Shown here: one piece after another, positions 1 through 11,153 of the stretch
Layout of the letters: each line of letters begins with the position of its first letter
Position numbering within the stretch: the stretch's first letter is position 1
From: Acholoe squamosa
Lineage: Eukaryota; Annelida; Polychaeta; Phyllodocida; Polynoidae
Reading direction: 5' to 3'
Assembly: GCA_949317995.1 (NCBI GenBank)
Contig: OX439040.1
Coordinates: 54,470,089-54,534,088, forward strand
Length of the DNA: 64,000 nt
Notes under the pieces: model-generated
Told to the model about the DNA's origin: nothing
What the model saw: the letters and a program-made list of their open reading frames with translations, nothing else
The model's database searches: none
Program-made: the position numbers and the translations under genes

Positions 1-244
1 ACATGTCAGGCCTACTGTTTAAAAGAAATCCCCCAACCTCTCCCCCTTCTTCTGGTATAAGGATGCTATACCCACTACTTTTTCTTGTTAAAGTGCTGAA
101 TTTCCTTCAACATCGGTGCCTATGACAAAATATTCTGGTCTTATGTATATAGCACATTGAAGTCTATGAGTGAAACGCTTTTTCCCCAGTCAGCTTATGG
201 TATGGTTACCTACTTTTAATGATTAGTCTGATTTATTTCTTTAG
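1..244. other. Non-coding stretch, nothing recognised
   Basis: No convincing exon, RNA gene or repeat was seen here. It runs directly into the degenerate minisatellite that follows. Confidence 0.4.
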
Positions 245-960
245 GCTTCTGGAGACTTCTTCTGGACTTGGAACATCTTCGGGATTAATTTTCAGGACTT
301 TTTCAGACTTTGAGGACTTTTGACTTCTGGGGACTTTGAAGAACCTCTCTAGATTTTGACACTTTTTCAGACTTCATGGGCTATTTTGGAATTCTGGGGA
401 CTTCTTTAGGATCCAGGGACTCCTGTAGTCTTTTGAGTGCTTCTCCAGACTTTTACAGACTTCTTAAGACTTCTTCACGATTTGGGAACTTCTTGTGACT
501 TATAGGGACTTCTTCTGGATTTTGGACTTCCCCAGACCTTTGGTGACTTGAGGGCTTCTGGGGAGTTCTTCAGGATTTTGGGACTTCTTTGGGCCTGTGG
601 GGACTTCTCTAGGATTCAGGAACTTCTTTAGACTTTTGGGACTTTTTCAGACCTTTGAGATATCTTTAGACTTTTGGGACTTCTCTAAACATCTGGGAAG
701 TTTTTCAGACCTTTGGGACTTTCTTGAACTTTTCTAGACTTTTGGAGACTTTAAGACTTTTGGTACTTTTTTGAAATTCTGTGGACCTTTTCTTGGACTT
801 TAAGGTACCTTTCCAGACTTACGGGTACTTCTTCCGACATCTACAAACTTTTCCAGACTTCCTTACTTTGGGGTCTGTCTCTCACTTTGTGAGTTTCAGA
901 CAGACTTCCCAACATGTACACTTTTTGACTTCTGAACCTACTTCCTCTCATACAATGGGG
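245..960. repeat. Degenerate ~20-bp minisatellite
   Basis: About 700 bp are built from diverged copies of a roughly 19-20-bp unit like GGACTTCTTTAGACTTTTG, with GACTT recurring throughout. The divergence between copies indicates an old array. Short open frames across it are by-products of the repeat and are not genes. Confidence 0.75.
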
Positions 961-1102
961 AAAATCTTAACACTTTTCTGATGTTACGGACTCTGGGCCA
1001 TCTACGATCTATGTCTTTCTAAAATATGCATAGCAATTTTGGAAAACTTTAATGGAGAGAATGTGACAGCAACAATCATTTAAAAAAATTGGTCTGTAAC
1101 TG

Positions 1103-1465
1103 GTGTAGGGGTTCGTTCCCCCCTCGGGTGCACAGATGCCTCGTGGACAGAGGACTGTGCACTTGATGGTGTCACTCCCCCTATGTATGCCATACCGATC
1201 CAGAGGTAGCTGGAAGGTGGAAATGTCAGACAGGGGCCATGTTGGTGACAGAGAATGTCAGGATTGGGTCTGAAAGGATACGGTTGAAGCTATAGTTGGG
1301 ACGAGTGTAGGGGTTCATTCCCCCCTCGGGTGCGCAGATGCCTCGCAGACAGAGGACTGTTCACTTGATGGTGTCACTCCCACTATGTATACCATACTGA
1401 TCCAGAGGTAGGTGGAAGGTGGAAATGTCAGAAACGGGCCATGTTGGTGACAGAGAATGTCAGGC
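1103..1465. repeat. 202-bp tandem duplication
   Basis: The sequence starting GTGTAGGGGTTC at 1103 recurs at 1305, giving a 202-bp period. The second copy is about 160 bp long and breaks off at a tRNA-like sequence. The copies differ at scattered sites, so this is not a very recent duplication. Confidence 0.85.
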
Positions 1466-1467
1466 CA

Positions 1468-1538
1468 GGGGATGAAGCTCAGCAGTATAGCGATCATCTT
1501 GCAAGCGAGAGACCTGGGTTCGAATCCCAGTGTCTCCA
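1468..1538 (+). repeat. tRNA-like sequence, probable SINE head or tRNA pseudogene
   Basis: The segment starts GGGGATG and ends TGTCTCC, which can pair over 7 bp with three wobbles as an acceptor stem. A perfect 5-bp T stem encloses TTCGAAT, giving a good Pol III B box (GGGTTCGAATCCC). AAGCTCAGCAG near the 5' end is close to an A box. The D and anticodon arms pair poorly, so it is unlikely to be a working tRNA. A tRNA-derived SINE head fits best, and the sequence downstream would be its body. Confidence 0.55.
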
Positions 1539-1539
1539 G

Positions 1540-2190
1540 AGACATTTTCGCCGACCTCTACACTGGGAACCCTGTAAGGAAGATATACACATGTATAGTG
1601 CTTGAATGCACTTTGCGTTTCTGTTGTTATCATACATGTATGTTTTAATGCCTTGGGAAGGAACTTCCTACAGTTGGCAATAGGCACTGTAAAAATGCAA
1701 CTTCTTCGGCAACCTATAGTTTGGTGGGAAAACTAAGCCTTCTCCCCTAGGTTACCATTTTGACCAAAAATCGCCGTATTTATACACCGCTGGTGTTGGA
1801 GCTACTTTGACCCCAATACTGGGTGCTTGTGGGAACCAGCACTTGCTGGTATCCATCTGCTAGCTTGACTCACCAGCAACAAGCTAAGAAAAAAAGTACC
1901 TCCCAGCATGCCTGTTTACCAGTGACGTAATCGTGAGACTACGAGATGGGGCCAGTGTGCTTAAGATGATGTCCTATGGGAGTCTATGCCAATGGGCTGG
2001 TTGGATTTTGTTACCAATCGATCGATCTTTAATAACTAATTGACTCCATTCTAAGGGGTGCTGAAAATGAAAGCAATGGGCCACAAGAGCTGAATGGCTG
2101 CAACGCAAATTGACGTGATAAATTAGCCTCGAAGTTGGACAGGAAACGATGTCATGCTATACTTGAATCGGGAGGACTTGGCACAGCCAA
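1540..2190. other. Non-coding stretch, possible SINE body then unassigned
   Basis: The first part could be the body of the tRNA-like SINE upstream. The remainder shows no recognisable gene or repeat. Confidence 0.3.
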
Positions 2191-2191
2191 C

Positions 2192-2458
2192 AAAGATGAG
2201 GTTGCTTTCATATGACTTTTTACTACAATTGAACACCAGTTGGCAGGTGGGGGACCAAAGATAACTTGGGAGTTTTATGACCTTCACACTACACCAATTA
2301 TTCATACTTGCCACTTTCGTTTTGTAAAGATGAGGTTGCTTTCATATGACTTTGTACTACAATTGAACACCAGTTGGCAGGTGGGGGACCAAAGATAACT
2401 TGGGAGTTTTATCACCTTCACACTACACCAATTATTCATACTTGCCACTTTCGTTTTT
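2192..2458. repeat. 134-bp tandem duplication
   Basis: AAAGATGAGGTTGCTTTCAT at 2192 recurs at 2326 and similarity continues to the end of each copy. Only a few substitutions separate the copies, so the duplication is fairly recent. Confidence 0.9.
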
Positions 2459-2839
2459 TAATTGTCTTATTTATTCATTTTGTTTTCATTTTTCATCCAC
2501 AAGAGTCAATCGTCAGACATTCAAAATCTTTATCTAAAGATATCAGCCATCCCCAAAAAGCACCAGAATACACCAAACAAAAATTTCATCATGACATCGC
2601 ATTACGCCATGCCTTTTCATGCATCCAAAGTACCAATCAAATTGATCCCTGTAACATTTTTCCAATCGCCTAGAGGTAAGGAGTGCCTACAAGTGATAGA
2701 GCACATCTGGACTCTACCGGACGACTAAAACTCACTTTAATCATACCAAAAACATTGTGATAACCTTAGTCTTTTTCTGTACATGTCTAGTACGCAGACT
2801 GTGGTAGTAGCAGCTAAAAGGAGTCACACCAAATTTTAA

Positions 2840-3085
2840 CACCAACATTTAAACATCTAAACACTTGAAGTGTTTAGCTTTTAAACACTTATTCTCAAAC
2901 ACCTAAACACTGAAGTGTTTAAGTGTTTAGCATTTAAACACTTGGTTAAACACTTCCTAGTTAAACGCGTTTAAAATTGAACGCGTTTAACACTTAAGAA
3001 GTGTTGAGAAAAGTGGGGCAAATAAGTGTTTAACCAAGTGTTTAACTTCTAAACACTGGTGTTTAATCCCTAAACACTGTTTTAC
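2840..3085. repeat. Cluster of AAACACTT/AAGTGTTT inverted motifs
   Basis: At least a dozen copies of TAAACACTT or its complement AAGTGTTTA occur in both orientations, several as immediate palindromes such as AAACACTTGAAGTGTTT. A TA/TG microsatellite follows directly. It is foldback-like, repeat-derived DNA with no coding sign. Confidence 0.8.
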
Positions 3086-3086
3086 A

Positions 3087-3087
<1 letters not shown>

Positions 3088-3177
<90 letters not shown>
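3088..3177. repeat. (TA)n(TG)n microsatellite
   Basis: Uninterrupted TA dinucleotides change to TG near 3144. Confidence 0.98.
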
Positions 3178-3179
<2 letters not shown>

Positions 3180-3689
3180 CTCACAGAAGGACAAAAAAGG
3201 CCACCCAAAAAGGTCTTCACAGTACCTTTGATATGACTTAATGTCTTAACAATAAATTATATGGGGCAGATATGAAGAGAAAATGTACTGGAGGGTCGCA
3301 ACTAAGGTCAAAGAGAAGCTAGGCCAAGACGACCAAGACGAACTACAGCCTGAGCATTGTCAGCTACAACTGCAGCAACAAATACATGCTCTCCAAGACT
3401 GCCCTATTGTTACAACCAAAGATAAGGAAAATGACACGGGCAACGCATCAACAGAGGCCAGTAAAGTGCTTGAAGACTTAAATCCGAGGGTAGACAGTAA
3501 AAAATAACTCCCTTAAAAAACGGTGCTTCACTGCATGGCAACAGTGGGTGCCAGAGGTTCCCCATCATTTTAGGGTTCACTGTTACTCCCAGATTCACTG
3601 AACAGTGAACGGGGATTCTCTGTAGATTTACAAAGGGGATTCACCATTTTTTTTTTACAGTAATTCACTGTTTCTTTAGTATGATGTTA

Positions 3690-4098
3690 GGCTTGTTTAG
3701 GCCAGGCCAAAAAAATAAAGTTGTGTTTCCAGTTACATGCCTCAAATATCTAGGAAGGGTAGGTCGGATTTTCTTTTTAAATTTTTGTTTTAAAATTTGT
3801 ATAGAAATGTATGGGCAGACATGTTGGATTCTATGATTTTACAGTAGAGTTATAAAAATCACAAGGAATGTGAAGCTCATGTAAAAATATGAAGGAATGT
3901 TATGAACTGTATACCAATAGATAAAGAACTAGATAAGCTCCATGAAAAACTGATGAAAAATATGAAAATCACGGGAAAAATGCCTAAAAATTGCCCAAAA
4001 AATGTTAACAATTCACAAAATAAATTTTTTTCCAGGATCATCCCTGTTTTGCTAGGGTCGGTCGGGTAACTGGAAACAAACCTTTTTTTAGGCCCCAC
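3690..4098. mobile_element. Short TIR element (MITE-like)
   Basis: The left end reads approximately GGCCAAAAAAATAAAGTTGT then TTTCCAGTTAC. The right end, reverse-complemented, reads GGGGCCTAAAAAAAGG then TTTGTTTCCAGTTAC. The right-end motif CTAGGGTCGGTCGGGTAACT occurs again near 42593, so the family has other copies or fragments here. No coding capacity is seen. Confidence 0.5.
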
Positions 4099-6134
4099 CC
4101 CTCAGATATTCTTGTATCACTCTCTAGAATCCGCTAAATGTGCTGACAATATATCAGCATTCCTTCGTAACTGGGAAGGTGTATGTCTGTTATGAGTGAC
4201 AGTCATCCACAGTAAAAGATGTCTATGAGGCCATGAAGGAGGCTCTCTCGCTTTAATAAGGAGCTACAGTATCACTCAGATTTTGCATCCATCCCATTGA
4301 ATGTGTCACATCAATAATGCAGTCTAAATTAGATAAAAAGAAATGAAAAATCAAACATTTTGTCAACATTTTCCAGTCGTTCCAAAATTGACAAAAGTTT
4401 AAACCCATTGTTTTAGGTACCAACATTCTATGAAATACCAGTAGCACCATTTACTATTCAGTGGATCCACCCCTCAGGAAAGAAACCCCATTGGGACTAC
4501 AAATCAGTATTACTCCTGCCTTTCCATGAGAGAGCTTTTAATATCAGGCCACGTCTCCTGACTACATCCAGTACAAAATGTCAAGGTAGAATTAATAGCT
4601 CAATAATCAAGCCAGATATAGTCACCACAGGAAGTCATTTCTCAGGCACTAAGTTTTGGGCACCCTTAAATCGTACTGACCTGGCCAGGATTAGAAGGGA
4701 ATTCTTCATTGTACAGGGTCAATCACTACGATTACAGCAGATATAGAGGGAAAAGGCATGCACCTGTATAGACAATCGTAGGTAATACATGATCACCAAG
4801 GGTCAATTACTACGATTGGACTGGATCGTAGGGATGGTTGGAATCGTAGGGAGAGGGGTAGGATCGTAGTGTTTGCGAAATGGCTAGCTGATGAGTGCAA
4901 TAAACACCTTGCAATCCTTGTGGACATCACCGGAATAATTAAAAGAGAAGGTACCATTGTATACTAAAGCCACTGTAAATTTAAAAGTTTAGGGTCAATT
5001 TGATACACACTATGACACATCTGACTCGTGGATGGATGAGCATAATCCGATGATCAAAATCGTTACAGTAGCATGGAAGGGGGTCTTTGCAGGTGCAAGT
5101 TGAATTTTGAAAATTTAATTGTGTATAGAAGAGAAGTTATGACATTTCATTTCTGTAGCCTAATGCATAGTACTGTGATATGATAGTCGAACCATAGGAG
5201 TGCACATCATTTTGTTGTCGAGGGAAACTATAATCTCGAGTGCCGATTTCAAAATAACCCCATTATTAGCTACTTATTTTTAGTAGTAGTAATTCCTTTT
5301 TATTACACTGAAGGGATACATAGGTCGAGGACCTTGGTATCCTACAGTATTAGTACCATGTGATGTTATTGGTTACAATTTAATTTAACAAAAAAACTTG
5401 ATTCCAAAATACTTTGCAGTCTATGGTAAATACTTATAAATGCACAGGCCTCAGCTACCATACTATCATATGCTAGTACATATAGATTCTGTCATCAACA
5501 TGTGACACATACCAGCATCAATTCAATCTCAATCAAACCCAGGAAGTGATTAAATGAATAATGATTAGGATATACTTAGGCTCCATGCCACGGAGCTAGA
5601 TTAATCACCTCCAGCATATAAACTCACTACAAATGTACTCGAGGAACATTGTCAGTTTTTCTGCTTACTTGTTGGATCAACATTACCTTTCCTGTGGTAG
5701 ACTTGTGGCACGTCCCCTATATTGGACAGCTATCATATTTCCATTGTTGGATTATAAGCTCAGCCCTCAGGTCCAATATCATCGTAGGCATGTCCTATTG
5801 GACTAATAGTAACACCCTTCCAAGGGTGGAATGATATCCCTATCGCGGTGTTGGAACAAAACCTTCCGTCTAAATAAATGCTAAGCCAATCATCTCCACA
5901 TAATCATGACCTTCCAACACTGGACAAATAGTACATCATTCCAACCCTATTGTTAGACCAAGCTTCTATTTTACAAGAATAGGCCTATTACATGTATTAG
6001 GGGCCTAGTATAAAGGTTCTTGTAGTTTTTATTTTTCACAGTAATATACGATCAGCAGAGGATAATCCTCGCAATATGACTTCTCAGTTGTATACACCCC
6101 CTCTTGTGATAAGTATACATGATTAAGACCTGAG
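4099..6134. other. Non-coding stretch, mostly unassigned
   Basis: No convincing exon was found. Between about 4720 and 4875 the octamer ATCGTAGG or a close variant recurs about five times. The rest looks like ordinary AT-rich intergenic or intronic DNA. Confidence 0.35.
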
Positions 6135-6232
6135 AACAAACATAATTGTGGATCAAAATCTTAAAAAGGTAAGCCCGTTCACCCCCTTGTGCGCATACCT
6201 TTTACCATGTTGATCCACAATTGTAATTTGTG
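6135..6232. repeat. ~100-bp hairpin
   Basis: ATAATTGTGGATCAA near 6142 pairs with TTGATCCACAATTGT near 6210. AAAAAGGTA and TACCTTTT inside it can also pair. This is a small foldback sequence, perhaps a MITE end. Confidence 0.6.
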
Positions 6233-6248
6233 TATAACCCTTACGTGC

Positions 6249-7116
6249 CCAGAACTATTAGAAGGACCCACTTTTTTCTGTGTGATATTACTAATATTTT
6301 TGAAGATAATGCACCAGGTGGATAACTCCACATGGGATATGCTTCATATCATGTATCCTTGAAGCTATTGTGGTGGGCTTTGGAATAAAGTGGGTAGCAA
6401 TATTCTATTAGTGAACTGTTATGGTTGCCATGGCAACAGAATCAACAAACATCTCTCTAGGTGAGTTTGAGTGAAGACTTGTTCATGTAAACCTTGCAAA
6501 TGTCAGTTTGTTTGATTGATTCTTGCCCCTTCTTTGATGCTTCATCAGATAACACCACTACATACCACAAGAGTATGGTCAGGGCTTTTGTTGACATGTT
6601 TAGTTTTGGGAAGATATTGGTAACTATGGCAATGGAATCGACAAAATCAGAAAGAAAGGCACATTAACCACCATTTTCTTACTTTATTGGTCCAATTCTA
6701 ACATGTATTCAACAGGAAATGAAATCTATTATACATCCTACCTAGATACACCCCTAGATTCTAATGATAGGGTATGTTGCCATGGAAACTATGACTCTTA
6801 ATGACTGGAACCCATCATATTATCAACATTGTATGCTGTAATAGGTATCATTTTTTATCAAATAGATGTTAGAAACAGGCCACTGATGTGAGAGAAAAGT
6901 GAAAAATGTCTGTTTTTCTGTTGGGTTTGTTGATTCCGTTGCCATGGTAACCACAAGAGTTCACTAATAGAATGTTGCTACCTACTTTATCATAAAGCCT
7001 AACACAATAGCTTCAAGGAAATGTCATATGAAGCATAGTCCATCTGGGGTTTTCCACCTGTTATATCATCTTCAAAAAATTACACCAAAAAAGGGGCTCC
7101 TTCCTCCTAGTTCTGG
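6249..7116. mobile_element. Element with ~200-bp terminal inverted repeats
   Basis: Positions 6249-6450 and the complement of 6925-7116 match at roughly three quarters of positions over their full length. Shared blocks include CCAGAACTA at the outer ends, CTTGAAGCTATTGTG, and TTGCCATGGCAAC with ATCAACAAA at the inner ends. About 470 bp of non-coding DNA lies between. This is a non-autonomous DNA transposon with long TIRs. CCATGGCAACAGAAATCAAC also appears near 8070, suggesting a fragment of a related element there. Confidence 0.75.
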
Positions 7117-7650
7117 ATAGTGGCCAATACCTGCCTCCGCCACTAGTTTGCAAAAACGTCAGATGATTATTTTCATTGCTTGATTCAAATTACTCTGAAA
7201 TCCCTTCTATTCGCTGAATATAAAAAATGAGGACATCGACAAAAAGCTCATTGCAATTCACAAACCTTGGTATAGGATAGAGTGTTATGGACCTAATATT
7301 TATATGTCAAAGCAATGGCCCATTTATGTATGCATAAAAATGGCCATTTTCCCCCATTTTCCGCCACTGGGCACCTAGGGGATAACGTGCCAATGACCAG
7401 TGATGGAAGTATATTAAGTATAATTTGTTACCAGAAGGGTCTTTATCTGTCTTGTCATAAGTATGTGGTCTCAAATGACTAACTGATTCTGCCCATACCT
7501 ACGGAGCCCTGGAGGTGACATTTCTTATCTATCTATAGTTCCAGAATATCATATATAAACCATGAAATGTAAGATGTTTTACCTCTTATGTATTCAACTA
7601 CTTGTCAACTACAATGATAGCACTATGTAAGAACTAGTGCTAGTTTTGGT

Positions 7651-7652
<2 letters not shown>

Positions 7653-7703
<51 letters not shown>
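7653..7703. repeat. (TA)n(TG)n microsatellite
   Basis: TA dinucleotides end in a short TG run, inside the left arm of the composite element. Confidence 0.97.
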
Positions 7704-7891
7704 AGAGGCAAGGAGAAAGGGTGCTCCGTGCTATAAGTCAACTTTAAAATTCAAATCATTAGCTTTACAGTGATACATAGCATGAGAAGATACTCCTGTT
7801 AGTTTTGGAGGAATGGCTTGCTAGATATGGGTAGGTGCGACCATTTCAAGAATGTTAATAAGCTCTATGTCTAATTGGTCATGAGATATTA

Positions 7892-7924
7892 TAGCTAATT
7901 AGCATAATTTATGCTAATTAGCTA
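7892..7924. repeat. Perfect 33-bp palindrome
   Basis: Two 16-bp arms (TAGCTAATTAGCATAA and its complement) are separated by one base. It lies in the stretch that interrupts the left arm of the composite inverted-repeat element. Confidence 0.9.
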
Positions 7925-8308
7925 AATTCGTATAAATTTTTATTCTTTTGACCATAACTTTTGATCTAGAAATGGTATTTTCATTCTGTTTTCGCCATAG
8001 TAAACTTTGTGGGATGTTCCTTCAAATGGAATCATTGATTTTCCTATTTAGAATGAAAATCATGTTTCCATGGCAACAGAAATCAACAAAAATGACTATT
8101 TTGGCCCAAAAACATTCTTTTTACATGCCAAATTTAGAACCTTTCCACCCAAAATAGAACGTTTTATCAAAAACCATTGAATTCTCCATAAAAAAGTAGC
8201 CTATAACAGTTTTAGTCATATTTTTCCTATTCTAGTCCATAGTGGTGCCTCCTGGTGGCTAAATCTGGTACTAAATCCCGCAGTAACTGTCCTTTCTGCT
8301 TGCTGGCT

Positions 8309-8373
<65 letters not shown>
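8309..8373. repeat. (CA)n(TA)n microsatellite
   Basis: A short CA run is followed by a long TA run. Confidence 0.97.
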
Positions 8374-8375
<2 letters not shown>

Positions 8376-8672
8376 TCACATAAGGATAAGCAGAGGTTTC
8401 ATTGTTAGCTGGAAGTGGGCCTTATGTATAAAGAGATGTATATACATAACAGACACAAAACTGTTACTATAAATAGCCTACTCTGTGAGCACCTGCAGCA
8501 CAGAAAATTCCATTCAGCCAGGATGTCTCACCCTCTTTCCCACTTTGTCCAACTTCCACTGTGTGAACTCTTACTCCTCACACTCCCCTCTCTCCATCAT
8601 TCTCTTTTTTCCCCTCTCTCCCTCTCCCTCTCTCTTTCTATTTCTTCCTCCCACCTCTACCCACTTCTCTCT

Positions 8673-8982
8673 GTGGGGATGGGGGAGGGGGGATGAAGGA
8701 GAGACAAAGGGTAGGAAGCTATATACAGGGAGAGATAGAAATGGATAGACAGAAAGGAGGGTGGAATTGCACGAATTAAGAGAGGGAGGATGTAAAAGGC
8801 AGGAGGGAGGAAGGATGGGATGATGTTGATGAGAGAGAAGGGGGAGTTTGGGAAGGTACAATTAAAGGAAGGATAGAGAGAGGAAGATAGGCATGGGGGG
8901 AGGAAGAAGGAGAAGGAGGGCATTAAAGTCCAGGGCATCGGTAAACACATGAAGACAGATAAGAAGGAAGAGGGGAAGAGCA

Positions 8983-9038
<56 letters not shown>

Positions 9039-9584
9039 AGAAAGAGGGAGACAAGCACATAATATACACCCAGGTATGGTGAACAGAGAGCAGCAGGGAA
9101 GAAAGGATGGAGGGAGGCAGCAGATAGGCAAACATGCAGAAAGTAGCCAGGAAAGGCAAAGGGAGGGAGGAAGGGAAGAAAAAGGGGGGAGGAAGGGAGG
9201 CACAAACGCATGGAAAAGCTTGCCAGGCAGACAGATAGGATGAGGGAGACAGGTTGGGAAATGAACAGGGAGGCAGACATCCTTAGGGAGACAGCCAGGC
9301 AGCCATAGTACAGGCAGGAAACCTTCATCAGTCAGTCATAGTGGAGGGAGGGAGGGAGGGAGACAGGTAGGCATGGGGTAGTAAGGCAGGATGAAGGAAG
9401 AGAAGGAGGCAGTCAAACAAGGAAGACAGGCAGGGAGGATCCAGGAAGAGACAGAGAGAGAGTGAGAAAGAGATCATCAAAGGAAGAGAGAGAAAGCAAG
9501 AGAGAGAGAGGAGGAGGAGAGGCAGAGAAAGAGAGAGGCACAGGAGCTGAGGCAGAGAGAGGGAGCAAGGGGAAGGGTCCATCC
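8673..9584. repeat. Purine-rich tract with AG and GGGA repeats
   Basis: About 0.9 kb of this strand is strongly A/G-rich, including an AG run at 8985-9032 and GGGA/GGAGG blocks. It is bracketed by pyrimidine-rich blocks at about 8535-8668 and 9588-9717. Long open frames on the opposite strand (Ser/Leu/Pro-rich) are composition by-products and are not genes. Confidence 0.9.
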
Positions 9585-9744
9585 TCTTTTCTTTCATCTT
9601 TCTATACTTCCATCTCTCCAACCATTTTCTTCTCTCACCCTGCGCTTTCCTTCCTTACCCTTCCTTATCCCTCTCTTCCTCCCTCCTTCCTTCCGTTCTC
9701 ACCTTCCCTAACTCCACCAAAGATTTAGGTATGTTTATATGAAT

Positions 9745-9950
9745 ATATATAAGCATGAAGCTTTTCTCTTATATATAAGAGGAGCTATATACACAAGACA
9801 GAACAATCTCTCTGCTTGGTGTGCTTATGTGTAACCAGAGCTATATACATGAGACAAAGCAATCTCTCGGCCTGATATTTTTCTTATGTATAACTGGAGC
9901 TATATACATAAGACAGACCTAAATGTTACTATAAATAGCCCCAGTAACTT
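9745..9950. repeat. Three ~65-bp subrepeats of the composite element
   Basis: GGAGCTATATACA/ATAAGACA followed by CAATCTCT or a related sequence occurs three times and ends in TATAAATAGCC. The same motif is in the inner inverted arms near 8430 and 10870, so these belong to the element family. Confidence 0.65.
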
Positions 9951-10033
9951 ATGGCATCCAGACAGGGTGAGGATTGAAACAGGTATAAAGCAGGGGAAGG
10001 AAAGAGAAGGAGGGAGGAAGGCCGGGAGGGAGG

Positions 10034-10585
10034 AGCTCACACTCTATGGACCTCCAGTCCTATGGAGCTCCATGTGCCATAGGCCCTTATGCTTCCTGGT
10101 GTGCCATGCTCCATAGAGCTCTATTGAGCTGCATGCCCCATGGAGCAACATGCTCCATAGTGCTCTATTGAACATGAAGCACCATGCTTCAGGAGCATGG
10201 ATCTCCATGGTGCTCCATGTCCCATATAGCTCCATGGTGCACCATCCTCCATGGTGCTCAATGTTGCATAGAGCTCCACTGTGCACCATTCTCCATGGTG
10301 CTCCATGTTGTACAGAGCTCTATGGTGTTTCATGTTGCATAGAGCTCCATAGTGCTCCATGCTTAATGGTGCTCCATGTCATATAGCTCCATGGTACCCC
10401 ATGGTCTATGGAGTTCCATGCTCCATAGCACTCATGCCCCATGATGCTCCAACCTCAATAGTGCTCCATAATCCATGGTGCTCCATGGTCCATGGTGATA
10501 GTACTGTTACATTTAGCTCCATGGTCCATATAGCTGTATTGTGCATGTTCCATGCAGCTCCATGAACCATGGTGGTCCATATGTT
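10034..10585. repeat. Self-complementary CTCCATGGTGCTCCATG minisatellite
   Basis: About 550 bp consist of diverged units around CTCCATGGTGCTCCATG with CATAGAGCT variants. The core CCATGG and AGCTCCATGG pieces are partly self-complementary, so frames open on both strands are a repeat effect. Confidence 0.85.
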
Positions 10586-10719
10586 ACCCAGTGCTGTATG
10601 CTCCTTTCCCCATGCCCATTTTCCTCTCTCACTCCTTCCCTCCTTCCTCTCACCCTGTATTCATATTTTCCCTCCCTCCATCCTATCCATGCCCACTCCT
10701 TTAGAGAAATAGTAATGTG

Positions 10720-10741
10720 AAGAGAGAGAGAGAGAGAGAGA

Positions 10742-10789
<48 letters not shown>
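10720..10789. repeat. (GA)n(CA)n microsatellite
   Basis: A GA run is followed by a CA run, next to the right inner arm of the inverted-repeat element. Confidence 0.97.
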
Positions 10790-10925
10790 GGGTGGATAGG
10801 TGCCAAAGGGGGGGCAGACCTCCTGGCTGGATAAACTTTCCCATGCTGCAGGTGCTCCCAGTGAAGGCTATTTATAATAACAGTTTTAGTGTCTCTTATG
10901 TATGCATATATACTCCTCATTATAT

Positions 10926-10926
<1 letters not shown>

Positions 10927-11005
<79 letters not shown>
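10927..11005. repeat. (TA)n microsatellite
   Basis: TA dinucleotides with one AAATA interruption, inside the right arm of the composite element. Confidence 0.97.
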
Positions 11006-11007
<2 letters not shown>

Positions 11008-11153
11008 ACCCACATCCAACTAACAATGCTGTTACTAGCTTATGGCAAGTAGTTATACATAAGAGGTAAAACAAATTACATTTCATGGTTTGTATATAAT
11101 ATGATGTATCGGTATTATAGATAAATAAGAAATGTCACCTCCAGGGCTCCGTA

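Larger units (their letters stand above)
7501..11153. mobile_element. Composite 3.65-kb element with long terminal inverted repeats
   Basis: The left end reads CGGAGCCCTGGAGGTGAC and continues alike for about 125 bp; the same sequence is at the right end in reverse complement. TA sits just outside each end, consistent with a TA target duplication. The right arm is continuous from 11153 down to about 10800. On the left the matching inner part (about 8395-8560, with TATAAATAGCC and GAGCACCTGCAGCA) is separated from the outer part by some 760 bp, probably a later insertion. The interior holds microsatellites, a purine-rich tract, pyrimidine-rich blocks and a CCATGG minisatellite. No transposase was seen, so it is non-autonomous or decayed. 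Confidence 0.7.

Noticed and set aside
1468..1538. Functional tRNA gene
   Set aside because: D and anticodon stems do not pair well, although the T arm and B box are good.
2987..3220. Frame encoding runs of Thr-His and Ile-Tyr
   Set aside because: Direct translation of the TA/TG microsatellite.
8657..9328. 223-codon minus-strand frame rich in Ser, Leu and Pro
   Set aside because: It is the complement of a purine-rich simple-repeat tract. All three frames there are unusually open and there is no protein-like composition.
10513..11019. 168-codon minus-strand frame
   Set aside because: Crosses three microsatellites and the right arm of an inverted-repeat element; no domain.
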